This document shows, piece by piece, positions 53,533-63,093 of a DNA stretch of 64,000 nt; within the stretch, counting starts at the first letter, position 1; every line of letters starts with the position of its first letter. The stretch comes from CAWIVH01 sp963839475 (GTDB lineage: Bacteria; Acidobacteriota; UBA6911). The stretch covers positions 186,001-250,000 of the forward strand of contig CAWIVH010000021.1 in the NCBI GenBank assembly GCA_963839475.1, written 5' to 3'. A model generated the notes under the pieces. It was not told the origin of the DNA. It did not search any database and saw only the letters and a list, made by a program, of their open reading frames with translations. A program made the position numbers and the translations under genes.

Positions 53533-56500
53533 ATGCGACGAACACCTCTAGTCTTTTGCATGTGCGGCTTTTTTTCACTCTTCTCTTTGTACCCCGCAGT
53601 TTCCTATCTTCCTGTCGTTCCACCAACCAACCACACAAGCCGGCAGGCAGGCACTGACGATCGAGCAGAAAGACATTCAAGTCGATATGCTATGGATAAG
53701 GACCAATCCGCAAAGCCCTCCGTGATGATATCGGTTCCAATCAAGGCGGATTCTACGCTTGGCCCATCTCCGTCGATGGCGATGGCCCATCTGAGATTAA
53801 AGGCACCGTCTGGCGAAACGTCATCCGATCCCATGTTTTTGTCAAGAGCGGCCGCTGTGCCTCAGGTCGACCCCTTTTATTCATTAGGACCGCTGGTCTT
53901 CAAAGATGTCGGGGTTTTAGGCCGATATGAAGTTGCCAATATCGAGCCGGCGGACCTGGACGGCGATGGCGATTTGGATTTGATTCTCGCTTCCGAGGAG
54001 AACAATTCCATCATTCAAATCTATGAGAATCTTGGCGGTGGCAGTTTCCGCAATTCAGGGAATGCCTTGCCGTTTCAATCACCTGATCAACGCCATTGGA
54101 ACTTTGGAATCGTTGTCGCTGATTTTAACGTGGACGGGCGTCCCGACATCGCCACCGCAGATGCCTGGGCAGGCATGAATGTTTATTTTAATAGGGGAGG
54201 CCTGCGATTTGAACAAGTCCAGAATTTTGTTTTTCCGGGGATGGGCGAGGTTAAGGGGATAGCGGCAGCGGATTTGAATGGCGACCATTTCATGGACATC
54301 ATTCTTGGCGACCACAACGGCGATAATCGAGGGGATCGCGTCCTTCTAAACGATGGTAAAGGAAATTTGATAGATTCGGGCCAATCGATCGGTTGGGATA
54401 TCACATGGGAGGTATTTTCCATAGACATAAATCGCGATGGGGCGCCGGATTACATCTCGGTTAATCGTTACGCACAACAACCGGCGCGGGTTCACTGGAA
54501 TGATGGCAGGGGGTTTTTTACAAAAACTCTCGATATCCCGGACTCAATGGATGACTCGATGGACATCAAGTGCTTTGCCAAAGGAGACTATACATACTGT
54601 TTCATTGCCAACACGGAAGACAGGAGAGGTCGGTTCAATCGCTACCTGGTTTTTGACAAGACCGGCGAATTGGTGGTCAATAAGGGGTTTGGTGAACTCA
54701 ATGCCAGCACCTCGAGCATGTGCCTCGCCGACTTGAATTTAGATGGTGAGATTGAATTAGTTGTAGGCAATTATAATGGGAACTCCCTTGCCTTCTCTTT
54801 CAAACAAGATGGAAGAGGCATCCTCGATTTTGCGAGCAGCATTCCTTTGTTTGCCATCCCTACGACGGCAAGCATTGCTTGCGGAGATTTAAATGGGGAT
54901 GGTCGGATGGACTTGATTGTTGGCCAGCAGGACATAAAGAATGCCATTAGGGAATATCATCTGCTGCTGCAGCAGGAACCGCGATTGAGTGCATCGACCG
55001 ATGCCCCCAGCAATCTGACGACAAGTTCAGTTGCCCTGAACGGAACCGTCAATCCCCACGGTTTGGCGACAACGGCTCGGTTCGAGTGGGGAACCAGCCC
55101 TTCCTATAGCAATCTAACTCCGCCTCAGCTGGTCGGCAGCGGAGCGGATAGGATCGGCATCCAAGCCGTCCTGACAGGGCTTGCGCCCGGTACCCAATAT
55201 CATTATCGCGTGATCGCAAGCAGCAGCGTGGGAACAATCAGCGGAGTGGACGCTTCCTTCATGACGCCGCCAGGCACACCAACACTGAGCCTCGCTTTGT
55301 CAGCGGGTGCGGCCGCCTCTGCTTCAACCATCGGGCTGGCCGGCGCACTGCAAACCGGCTACGCCACAGCGAAATTGAGTTCAGGAGTGGCGCCTTATGG
55401 AACTGCTGTTTTCAGTTTCAGACAGAAAGACGTCGTTGTGAGCGAGGCGGCTGTGCCTGCCTCTCCTCCCACAACTTCGGCGCGGATCTTTATCGACCAC
55501 CGATCCGGAGTTGCCGCGATTCCGGGGCGCATGAACGCCGGGACCATCGAAATCAATACAGGGATCGCAGTCGTGAACCCAGGTTTTGTTTCGGCAAACG
55601 TAACATACACCTTGCGTAATGCCGCCGGAAGCGTCCTCGCGGTGGGCCACGGCACCGTCGACGCTGGAAGACATTTCGCCTGCTTCATCGATCAGCTGAA
55701 AGGTATGGCGGCACCCGATTTCAACCTCCCTTCCAATTTCCAAAATGCTGTCCAATTTGGAACCCTCAGCCTCACCAGCGACCAGCCGCTCTCCGTACTG
55801 GCTCTTCGCGGGATAACCAACCAGAGGAACGATTTTCTCATTACCTCCACTCCCATCGCGGACCTTACGCGGCCGCTTGCTGGCAGCCCTGTGTACTTTC
55901 CACAGTTTGTCGACGGCGGCGGTTACACCACATCCTTGATCCTGACGAACACCTCTGGGGAAACCGAGACGGGCGTTTTCCAGATCATGGATAACGATGG
56001 CACTCCTTTTGTGGTCCGTCAGGCGGGGATCACAGCGGATTCCTCATTCAGGTATTCGATCCCGCCGAATGGTGTTTTTCGCTTTCAAACGGATGGATCT
56101 CCAGCAGGCGTCAAGGCTGGATGGTTGCGCTTGATTGCCGATGCGGGTACCTCAGCTCCTGTCGGATCCGCGGTGTTCGGCTATAATCCATCGAATATTC
56201 TGGTCTCAGAATCCGGTATCCCATCAGCTGCAGGCACAACCCATGCTCGAGTTTTTGTGGACCTTTCGGGAAGCCACAACACCGGTCTGGCCATCGCAAA
56301 TCTCGCAGATCGCAATGCCGACATTGCGATCAACGTCTTTCAAAACGACGGCATCACTCGGATTGGAACAAGCCAGGGTCCGGTTCAGCTGCCAGCAAAC
56401 GGGCACAAGGCGTTTTTTGCCGATGGGATTATTAATGGGCTGCCGGCTGGATTCACGGGCGTGCTGGAGATAAGCTCCTCAACTCGTTTTGCAGCCCTTA

Positions 56501-56742
56501 CGATGCGATCGCTAATGAACGAGCGGGGTGATTTTCTCTTGGCAACCTTTCCGATTGCTGACATGAACGTGGAAGCGCCTTCACCCATCGTCTTTCCTCA
56601 TGTTGTGGAGGGAGGCGGCTACATGACCCAGTTCATCTTTATTGGTGCCGGAGGAGCATCGAGCCTGACTCTCCACTTTTTTGGCGAGGATGGCCGGCCG
56701 TTGGCTGTAGGAAAATCAGAAATTCCCCGTTCGAATCCTTGA
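53533..56742 (+). CDS. FG-GAP/VCBS surface protein with Fn3-like domain and C-terminal module
   Basis: 1069 residues. A signal sequence (MRRTPLVFCMCGFFSLFSLYPA) is followed by a variable stretch and, from about 140 to 460, six or so FG-GAP units with calcium-loop patterns (DLDGDGDLDLILA, DFNVDGRPDIATAD, DLNGDHFMDIILGD, DLNGDGRMDLIVG). An Fn3-like stretch lies at about 490-580 (VNPHGLATTARFEWGTSPSYS). From about 600 to the end is a compound module with two copies of the pattern FP-x-V-x-GGGY-x-T, shared with the glycoside-hydrolase-like protein at 44373. It is likely surface-exposed and adhesive or substrate-binding. Confidence 0.85.
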   Translation: MRRTPLVFCMCGFFSLFSLYPAVSYLPVVPPTNHTSRQAGTDDRAERHSSRYAMDKDQSAKPSVMISVPIKADSTLGPSPSMAMAHLRLKAPSGETSSDPMFLSRAAAVPQVDPFYSLGPLVFKDVGVLGRYEVANIEPADLDGDGDLDLILASEENNSIIQIYENLGGGSFRNSGNALPFQSPDQRHWNFGIVVADFNVDGRPDIATADAWAGMNVYFNRGGLRFEQVQNFVFPGMGEVKGIAAADLNGDHFMDIILGDHNGDNRGDRVLLNDGKGNLIDSGQSIGWDITWEVFSIDINRDGAPDYISVNRYAQQPARVHWNDGRGFFTKTLDIPDSMDDSMDIKCFAKGDYTYCFIANTEDRRGRFNRYLVFDKTGELVVNKGFGELNASTSSMCLADLNLDGEIELVVGNYNGNSLAFSFKQDGRGILDFASSIPLFAIPTTASIACGDLNGDGRMDLIVGQQDIKNAIREYHLLLQQEPRLSASTDAPSNLTTSSVALNGTVNPHGLATTARFEWGTSPSYSNLTPPQLVGSGADRIGIQAVLTGLAPGTQYHYRVIASSSVGTISGVDASFMTPPGTPTLSLALSAGAAASASTIGLAGALQTGYATAKLSSGVAPYGTAVFSFRQKDVVVSEAAVPASPPTTSARIFIDHRSGVAAIPGRMNAGTIEINTGIAVVNPGFVSANVTYTLRNAAGSVLAVGHGTVDAGRHFACFIDQLKGMAAPDFNLPSNFQNAVQFGTLSLTSDQPLSVLALRGITNQRNDFLITSTPIADLTRPLAGSPVYFPQFVDGGGYTTSLILTNTSGETETGVFQIMDNDGTPFVVRQAGITADSSFRYSIPPNGVFRFQTDGSPAGVKAGWLRLIADAGTSAPVGSAVFGYNPSNILVSESGIPSAAGTTHARVFVDLSGSHNTGLAIANLADRNADIAINVFQNDGITRIGTSQGPVQLPANGHKAFFADGIINGLPAGFTGVLEISSSTRFAALTMRSLMNERGDFLLATFPIADMNVEAPSPIVFPHVVEGGGYMTQFIFIGAGGASSLTLHFFGEDGRPLAVGKSEIPRSNP

Positions 56743-57075
56743 AACCTAAAACCAACCATCGTCATCGCTTTGGCAGCTCCCAACCTATCCTGATCGATAA
56801 GGCTTCTTATGCGGGTTCTTCCGTGTGTCTTTTAATCCCCAATTGAACGTCGGCGTCTGCGATACATTCGAAAATCGCTGCTATGATCCGTCTCAATTTC
56901 GGGATGACAAGCGGCCTCCAAATGGCTGAAACCCCAGAATGCTTCCTCTTCAAAACCTGGACTATATTTCCTATTGGGAATGCCGCAAAAGGCCTAAAAT
57001 GCTTTTCAGGATCGGATCGGTTCCAGTTTCTGCGTATCACGATGAATGCTTGCAAGCGAGATGGAGCAGTCTGTT
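56743..57075. other. intergenic region before the sulfatase
   Basis: 333 bases between two plus-strand genes. I found no convincing promoter pair, terminator hairpin or small gene. Confidence 0.4.
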
Positions 57076-58581
57076 ATGAAGAAAACTTGCCGACGGGATT
57101 TCCTGACCAATTTTGGCGCCGCGGCGTTCGCCGCAGCGGGCACGGAAAAGATCTGCTTTGAAGGTTGGAGTGAAAATGGCTCACCGGAAACCCGGCGCCC
57201 TCCGAACATTGTCTATTATATTGCCGACGAGCTGGGCTACTTCGAACTCTCCTGCATGGGCCATCCCGCCTTTCAGACCCCCAACATTGACCGGTTGGCT
57301 GCCGCGGGCATTCGGTTCACCCAGTGCCTGGCAGGCAGCGCCGTTTGTGCCCCGACCCGTTGCTGCCTGTTGACCGGCAAACACTCCGGTCATGCGAGCG
57401 TGCGCAACAATGGAACCCACCAGACAATCCAGGAGGGAGAAGCAACAATCGCCTCCGTGCTAAAATCCGCGGGTTATGCGACAGGTGGATTTGGTAAGTG
57501 GGGCAACGGAAACCGCGGAAGCGTCGGAGTCCCTGAGAAACACGGTTTCGACGTTTTCTATGGCTATTATGATCAGAGCCACGCTCACTCCTACTATCCG
57601 CCCTATCTTATCCGAAACAGCCGCGAGGTGCCGCTGTCGGGCAACCAGCCGGGACTGCAGTTCCATGGCCAAACCTATAGCCATTACGAAATTGTCAAGG
57701 AGGCAAAACAGTGGATTCGCGATCATAAAAGCCAGCCATTCTTTGCCTATCTTGCATGGACTCCGCCCCACGGGAGCTTCGCCATACCCGAGGACGATCC
57801 ATCCTGGCGGATTTATCGGGACAAGCCGTGGCCTCGTGATGCGCGCGTCTACGCCTCAATGGTAAACATGGTCGACCGCCATTTGGGGGAGGTGCTGCAG
57901 CTCCTGAATCAGCTTGGATTGGAAAATGACACCCTGATCATGTTTTCGGGCGATAACGGGGGGCTGAACTATTTTGCGGACAGAGACCATCCCGATGGAT
58001 TCTTCGGCCCCAATGTGAATCCCGGGAATGGCCAACGCTTCCGTGGGACAAAAGGTTCGATTTATGAAGGCGGGCTTCGTGTGCCTTTCATCGCCCGTTG
58101 GCCGGGGAATATCCGGCCAGGCCAGGTAACCGATCATCTGTGCTACTTTCCCGATATCATGCCGACCCTTGCAGAAGTTACAGGCGCGGCCCGCCCGAAG
58201 GAGATCGATGGAATCTCGTTTCTTCCGACTCTCACCGCCGGTGGCGGCGTCAGCTCCAGGCAGGCATCGCACGACTTCCTTTATTGGGAATATCAGGCCA
58301 TGACGGCCGCCAGAATTGGGAATTGGAAAGGAGTGCAGCCCAAGAAAAACTCTGCATGGGAACTGTACGATTTACACCATGATATCGAAGAGCGAAACGA
58401 TATTGCCCGTGAACACCCTGATTTGATCGAAAAGATGACGGCGATTGCCCAGAGAGAACATACACCCCAGCCGGCCGCAGGGGTTTTTGACCGGGTTCTG
58501 AATGCGAAGGATCTCCAAAGCGTATATCCCGACAGGGAAGCATCGGGAGTTGATCCGGGCCGCATCCAGAACGAGGACTAG
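57076..58581 (+). CDS. Tat-type Cys-class sulfatase
   Basis: 501 residues from the ATG at 57076 (GGAG nine bases upstream; earlier in-frame ATGs at 57046 and 57061). CRRDFLTNFGAAAF is a Tat signal. The sulfatase signature is C-x-P-x-R: Cys91 in VCAPTRCCLLTG is the residue converted to formylglycine. Metal ligands appear as NIVYYIADELG and FSGDNGG. Such enzymes remove sulfate from sulfated glycans or small esters. No formylglycine-generating enzyme gene is in the window, so maturation must depend on a gene elsewhere. It fits a carbohydrate-degrading region. Confidence 0.92.
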   Translation: MKKTCRRDFLTNFGAAAFAAAGTEKICFEGWSENGSPETRRPPNIVYYIADELGYFELSCMGHPAFQTPNIDRLAAAGIRFTQCLAGSAVCAPTRCCLLTGKHSGHASVRNNGTHQTIQEGEATIASVLKSAGYATGGFGKWGNGNRGSVGVPEKHGFDVFYGYYDQSHAHSYYPPYLIRNSREVPLSGNQPGLQFHGQTYSHYEIVKEAKQWIRDHKSQPFFAYLAWTPPHGSFAIPEDDPSWRIYRDKPWPRDARVYASMVNMVDRHLGEVLQLLNQLGLENDTLIMFSGDNGGLNYFADRDHPDGFFGPNVNPGNGQRFRGTKGSIYEGGLRVPFIARWPGNIRPGQVTDHLCYFPDIMPTLAEVTGAARPKEIDGISFLPTLTAGGGVSSRQASHDFLYWEYQAMTAARIGNWKGVQPKKNSAWELYDLHHDIEERNDIAREHPDLIEKMTAIAQREHTPQPAAGVFDRVLNAKDLQSVYPDREASGVDPGRIQNED

Positions 58582-58885
58582 GACACACTCATCATCTGCA
58601 GTCCGTATCAGGTTTCCGTCGGCTCGCAGTTGCGGCATAATCCCCGCCCGCGATGGCCGCTATTCTGTGGCATGAAGGCTTGCCAGCAAGTCCGGACTTA
58701 TCCATTTTGTTCTGGAATTCGTCATCTGCATTTTTCCGCGCTTCGGTCAACCTGCTTGATCCGCTACGGCGGCAATTCTTAACGAACACAACGGCGGTGA
58801 GCTCGCTGAACTGGAAAACGATAAGAAAGGGCACGTGCAGGCTGACATCGAAATGAGATATGATCCGCCTGTTTCCGGAGGCAGT
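58582..58885. other. intergenic region before the ABC importer operon
   Basis: 304 bases. CATAAT around 58635 has a weak -35 (TTTCCG) 17 bases upstream. A possible 67-codon frame at 58653 has no ribosome site and unconvincing composition. A promoter for the importer operon should lie here. Confidence 0.35.
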
Positions 58886-60202
58886 ATGTTCCAATCCCGT
58901 GACCGCCTTATCCTCTTACTGCTAATCGCCGTGTACGCCCCCGCGGTTGCGCAGACCAGGCTGACCATAGCCACGGTCAACAACGGCGACATGATCATCA
59001 TGCAAAAGCTGTCCGCTGCATTCGAAAAAGAGAACCCTGGGATCAAGCTCGATTGGGTCGTTCTCGAAGAAAACATCCTTCGCGGACGTCTGACCACCGA
59101 CATAGCAACCAGGGGCGGTCAATTCGACATCCTGACCATTGGCAACTACGAAGCTCCCATGTGGGGCAAAAACGGTTGGCTGGTGAGGCTGGACGAGGAC
59201 CTCCCCGCAAGTTACGATTTGATTGACATTCTCAAACCGATCCGCGACGGACTGTCGTACGGCGGCAAGCTCTACGCTCTTCCGTTTTATGCTGAAAGCT
59301 CCTTCACCTATTACCGGAAGGATTTGTTCGAGAAGGCTGGGTTAAAAATGCCCACGCAGCCTTCCTACGAGGATATCGCCCGGTTCGCCAGAGTGCTGCA
59401 CAATCCCGGGAAGGGAATTTATGGCATCTGCCTCCGGGGCAAGCCGGGCTGGGGCGAGAATATGGCGTACCTTTCCACTCTAGCCCACACCTTCGGCGGC
59501 CGCTGGTTCGACGAAAAGTGGACTCCTCAATTCACCACGCCGGAATGGCGCCAGGCGGTGGATTTTTACGTTAACCTGCTGAGGAACTATGGGCCGCCAG
59601 GCTCGAGTTCGAATGGGCACAACGAATGCCGTGCTCTTTTTGCCACCGGCAAATGCGCCATCTGGATCGACGCAACCGTTGCCGCGAGTTATATGTTTAA
59701 TCCGTCCGAATCGAAGGTTTCCCAAAGCGTGGGTTTCGCCCGTGCACCATTGGCGCGGGTTGCCAATGGTGCGCAATGGCTCTGGTCGTGGGCGTTGGCG
59801 GTACCGTCATCTTCCCGGCACGTGAAGGAAGCCAAAGAGTTTATTCGATGGGCCACATCCAAGGACTATATCCGTTTGGTGGCGAAGCGGGAAGGATGGG
59901 CTGCCGCACCGCCCGGCACTCGCAAATCCACCTATGAACAGGCGGACTATCTGAAAGCGGCGCCCTTTGCGAGGTTGACCCTCGATGCTATTCAATCAGC
60001 CGATCCTATCCACCCGGCAGCCAAGCCCGTGCCCTACACCGGGATTCAATTTGTAACCATCCCGGAATTTCAGTCGATCGGGACGCAGGTCGGGCAGTCC
60101 ATCGCCGCGGCTCTTACCGGGAACATGACCACAGATCAGGCACTTCAATCGGCCCAGGCGGCGACGGAGCGCAGCATGCGCCGCGCGGGTTATCTGAAAT
60201 AG
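58886..60202 (+). CDS. ABC transporter substrate-binding protein, polyol/sugar type
   Basis: 438 residues from an ATG with GGAGG five bases upstream. The signal peptide (LILLLLIAVYAPAVA-Q) has no lipobox cysteine, so the protein is probably soluble in the periplasm. It is a family-1 solute-binding protein: TIATVNNGDMIIMQKLSAAFEKENPGI, LYALPFYAESSFTYYRKDLF and FATGKCAIWIDATVAAS. Sorbitol/mannitol-type binding proteins look alike, and the last gene of the operon belongs to the mannitol dehydrogenase family, which supports a polyol substrate. Confidence 0.9.
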   Translation: MFQSRDRLILLLLIAVYAPAVAQTRLTIATVNNGDMIIMQKLSAAFEKENPGIKLDWVVLEENILRGRLTTDIATRGGQFDILTIGNYEAPMWGKNGWLVRLDEDLPASYDLIDILKPIRDGLSYGGKLYALPFYAESSFTYYRKDLFEKAGLKMPTQPSYEDIARFARVLHNPGKGIYGICLRGKPGWGENMAYLSTLAHTFGGRWFDEKWTPQFTTPEWRQAVDFYVNLLRNYGPPGSSSNGHNECRALFATGKCAIWIDATVAASYMFNPSESKVSQSVGFARAPLARVANGAQWLWSWALAVPSSSRHVKEAKEFIRWATSKDYIRLVAKREGWAAAPPGTRKSTYEQADYLKAAPFARLTLDAIQSADPIHPAAKPVPYTGIQFVTIPEFQSIGTQVGQSIAAALTGNMTTDQALQSAQAATERSMRRAGYLK

Positions 60203-60235
60203 GGCCCAGCCCGCTCGGCTGCATAAGGTGCGTCC

Positions 60236-61105
60236 ATGAAGGACACCCGCAGAAATCGCACTCTGGCTCTGAAACTGCCGTCCATCTTCGTCCTATTGAT
60301 CTGGTCCGTCGTGCCCCTGGCCATGACTGGCTGGTTCTCCTTTCAACACTACAATCTGCTGAATCCGGAAAATAGAGGGTTTGCCAGGCTCGAAAACTAC
60401 CGCTTCGTCCTGGGCGACCCGAGCCTGGCGGAAGTATTTCTGAACACCATCCTGCTGGTTGGATGGGTGCTAGTGCTGACCATTGGTTTGGGTGTTCTCT
60501 TGTCGGTATTGTACGATCAGCTTTTCTTCGGCCGCGGGGTTGCGAGGCTTCTCGCCATCGCACCCTTTTTCGTCATGCCTACCGTAAGCGCTTTGATCTG
60601 GAAAAACCTGTTGCTGCATCCGGTAAACGGCGTCCTCAGTGTCATCCTACGGAGCGCCGGGCTGCAGCCCATCGATTGGTTCGCGGATGCGCCCCTGACG
60701 GCCATCGTTATTATCGTATCCTGGCAGTGGCTGCCTTTCGCCCTGCTTGTCTTTTTGACCGCCCTTCAATCACTGGATCCGGAGTGCAAGGAAGCCGCGC
60801 GCATGGACGGAGCGGGACCGGTCGCGTTGTTTTTATTCATCATCCTTCCCCATTTGCGCCGCGCGATCGGGGTTGTGGTGATGATCGAAACCATTTTCCT
60901 GCTCTCACTCTTTGCAGAAATCTTCGTTACAACTTCCGGCGGTCCGGGAACGGCATCCACGAACCTTGCCTTCCTTATTTATCGCTTTGCCCTGCTGGAG
61001 TTTGACGTGGGCGTGGCATCGGCTGCCGGGTTAATGACCGTGGTGCTCGCCAATATCGTCGGTGTTCTTCTCATGCGCACTTTGTCGCGCAGCCTCGAGG
61101 TTTGA
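60236..61105 (+). CDS. ABC transporter permease, first subunit
   Basis: 289 residues, six membrane segments. The EAA loop that contacts the ATPase is present as EAARMDGAGPVALFLFIILP. It belongs to the MalF-like permease group of carbohydrate importers. It lies 33 bases after the binding-protein gene and nine bases before the second permease. Confidence 0.92.
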   Translation: MKDTRRNRTLALKLPSIFVLLIWSVVPLAMTGWFSFQHYNLLNPENRGFARLENYRFVLGDPSLAEVFLNTILLVGWVLVLTIGLGVLLSVLYDQLFFGRGVARLLAIAPFFVMPTVSALIWKNLLLHPVNGVLSVILRSAGLQPIDWFADAPLTAIVIIVSWQWLPFALLVFLTALQSLDPECKEAARMDGAGPVALFLFIILPHLRRAIGVVVMIETIFLLSLFAEIFVTTSGGPGTASTNLAFLIYRFALLEFDVGVASAAGLMTVVLANIVGVLLMRTLSRSLEV

Positions 61106-61114
61106 GAGGATGAA

Positions 61115-61936
61115 ATGAAAAAGGCTCCGCGCAATAAATGGATCCTCACCTTGACTGCCTGGTCGGCGGCTCTGGTTCTGTTTTTCCCGATCCTGTGGAT
61201 GCTGCTTACCGGATTCAAATCCGAGGTGGACGCGATCGCGGCTCCGCCACGGCTGATCTTCAAGCCGACGCTGGAAAATTTCGTAGCTGTCCAACAGCGA
61301 GCTTCCTATTTGAAATATGCCGGGAACAGCATTGTCCTTTCGCTCGGCTCCACCGCTTTAGGGTTGATGCTGGCCATTCCTGCCGCCTATGCTATGGCCT
61401 TTTTCCCGACCCGGCGAACGAAAGACACCCTTCTCTGGATGATGTCGACGCGCATGCTCCCGCCCGTGGGTGTGCTCGTTCCGATTTACCTGTTGTTTCG
61501 GGATTCGGGATTGCTGGACAGCAGGAGCGGGCTGGTCTTGATTTACACCGTCGGGAACCTTCCTGTCATGGTGTGGATGCTATTCAGTTTTTTCAGGGAA
61601 ATACCTCGAGAGATCCTTGAGGCGGCACGGATCGATGGCGCCGGGCCGGTGGAAGAGGTCTGGTATCTGCTTCTTCCCCTATCGCTGCCGGGAATCGCAT
61701 CGACCGCGCTGCTGTCCATTATCCTTGCATGGAACGAGGCTTTCTGGAGTTTGAACCTCACCGCGGCCAACGCGGGGCCGCTCACCTCCTTCATGGCATC
61801 GTTCTCGAGCCCCGAAGGTCTCTTCTGGGCCAAATTATCCGCCGCTTCGACCCTGGCCATCGCTCCGGTCCTGATATTGGGGTGGATGAATCAGAAGCAA
61901 TTGGCGAGAGGTTTGACTTTCGGCGCTGTGAAGTGA
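61115..61936 (+). CDS. ABC transporter permease, second subunit
   Basis: 273 residues, six membrane segments, with the EAA loop EAARIDGAGPVEEVWYLLLPLSLPG-like (seen as EAARIDGAG then YLLLPLSLPG). MalG-like subunit pairing with the preceding permease to form the membrane channel. GGATGA precedes the ATG only weakly. Confidence 0.92.
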   Translation: MKKAPRNKWILTLTAWSAALVLFFPILWMLLTGFKSEVDAIAAPPRLIFKPTLENFVAVQQRASYLKYAGNSIVLSLGSTALGLMLAIPAAYAMAFFPTRRTKDTLLWMMSTRMLPPVGVLVPIYLLFRDSGLLDSRSGLVLIYTVGNLPVMVWMLFSFFREIPREILEAARIDGAGPVEEVWYLLLPLSLPGIASTALLSIILAWNEAFWSLNLTAANAGPLTSFMASFSSPEGLFWAKLSAASTLAIAPVLILGWMNQKQLARGLTFGAVK

Positions 61937-61960
61937 GGCAGAATTCGGAGACATATCAGG

Positions 61961-63046
61961 ATGGCAACGGTCCGGCTCTGTAATGTTAGCAAAATATTTG
62001 GCGTCGTCGAGATCATCAAGGGGATAAGCCTCGAAATCGCGGACCGTGAGTTCGCCGTTTTCGTCGGGCCCTCGGGGTGTGGAAAGTCAACTTTGCTGCG
62101 CCTTATCGCCGGATTGGAGGACCTCACTTCGGGAGAAGTATTCATCGACGGGGAGAGGATGAATGACGCGCCTCCATTCACGCGAGGTCTGGCGATGGTT
62201 TTCCAAAGTTACGCACTCTACCCTCACATGACCGTTGCTGAAAACATGGCTTTCAGCCTCAAGCTTGCCGGCGTAACCCGATCGGAGCGCGAACAGAGAG
62301 TGCGCGAGGCCTCCAGCATTCTCCGGATAGAATCTCTACTTGACCGCAAGCCCAGGGAACTTTCGGGCGGACAGAGGCAGCGAGTGGCCATCGGCCGGGC
62401 GATTATCCGCAAGCCCAGGGTTTTTCTGTTCGACGAACCCCTGTCGAACCTCGATGCTGCTCTTCGGGTGCAGATGCGCTTTGAAATCATGAGGCTGCAC
62501 GAAGAGTTGAAAACCACCATGATCTATGTCACTCATGACCAGATTGAAGCGATGACCATGGCCGACAGGATAGTGGTAATGCAGGGAGGAGCTGTGGAGC
62601 AGACCGGGACGCCATTGGAGCTCTATCACCGCCCGAGCAATAGGTTCGTTGCCGGCTTCATCGGTTCGCCGCGGATGAATTTCTTCAAGGTTACGGTTGA
62701 TTCCCTTGGGGCGGAGGAAGTGGCGGTGATCCTCCCCGGAGGCGACGTTATCCGGGTTCCGATCCGGCCGGGCAACCTCCAACCGGGCACGCAGGTCTCG
62801 CTGGGCATAAGGCCGGAGCATCTGTTGTTGGCCGAAGCCGGTTTGCTGCGGGGTGAGGTGCTCGTCGTCGAGCATCTGGGGAGCACGACATTGCTGCATG
62901 TTCGAATTCACGAGAGCCAAATCATTACCCTCCAGGCGGGCGGTGAAAGTAGTGCCCGGATCCACGATATTGTCAGGATTTCTATGCCTCCGCGGGCCTG
63001 CCATCTCTTCGACGAACAAGGGATGGCGCTTGCCCACGCGTGGTAG
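61961..63046 (+). CDS. ABC transporter ATP-binding protein, MalK/UgpC type
   Basis: 361 residues. Walker A GPSGCGKST, Q-loop VFQSYALYPHM, signature LSGGQRQRVAIGRAI, Walker B RVFLFDEPLSNLD and the H-loop YVTHDQIEAMTMADR are all present. The C-terminal beta domain (about 240-361) is the regulatory TOBE-type region of MalK/UgpC ATPases, which serve several importers. It completes an operon of binding protein, two permeases and ATPase. Confidence 0.94.
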   Translation: MATVRLCNVSKIFGVVEIIKGISLEIADREFAVFVGPSGCGKSTLLRLIAGLEDLTSGEVFIDGERMNDAPPFTRGLAMVFQSYALYPHMTVAENMAFSLKLAGVTRSEREQRVREASSILRIESLLDRKPRELSGGQRQRVAIGRAIIRKPRVFLFDEPLSNLDAALRVQMRFEIMRLHEELKTTMIYVTHDQIEAMTMADRIVVMQGGAVEQTGTPLELYHRPSNRFVAGFIGSPRMNFFKVTVDSLGAEEVAVILPGGDVIRVPIRPGNLQPGTQVSLGIRPEHLLLAEAGLLRGEVLVVEHLGSTTLLHVRIHESQIITLQAGGESSARIHDIVRISMPPRACHLFDEQGMALAHAW

Positions 63047-63093
63047 GAGAAGATCGGAGCCCGTTTTAATAATGTATTCGCGCGGAGGGCGTC

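Noticed and set aside
58653..58856. 67-codon frame upstream of the ABC importer
   Set aside because: No ribosome site and no convincing protein features; more likely leader or promoter DNA.
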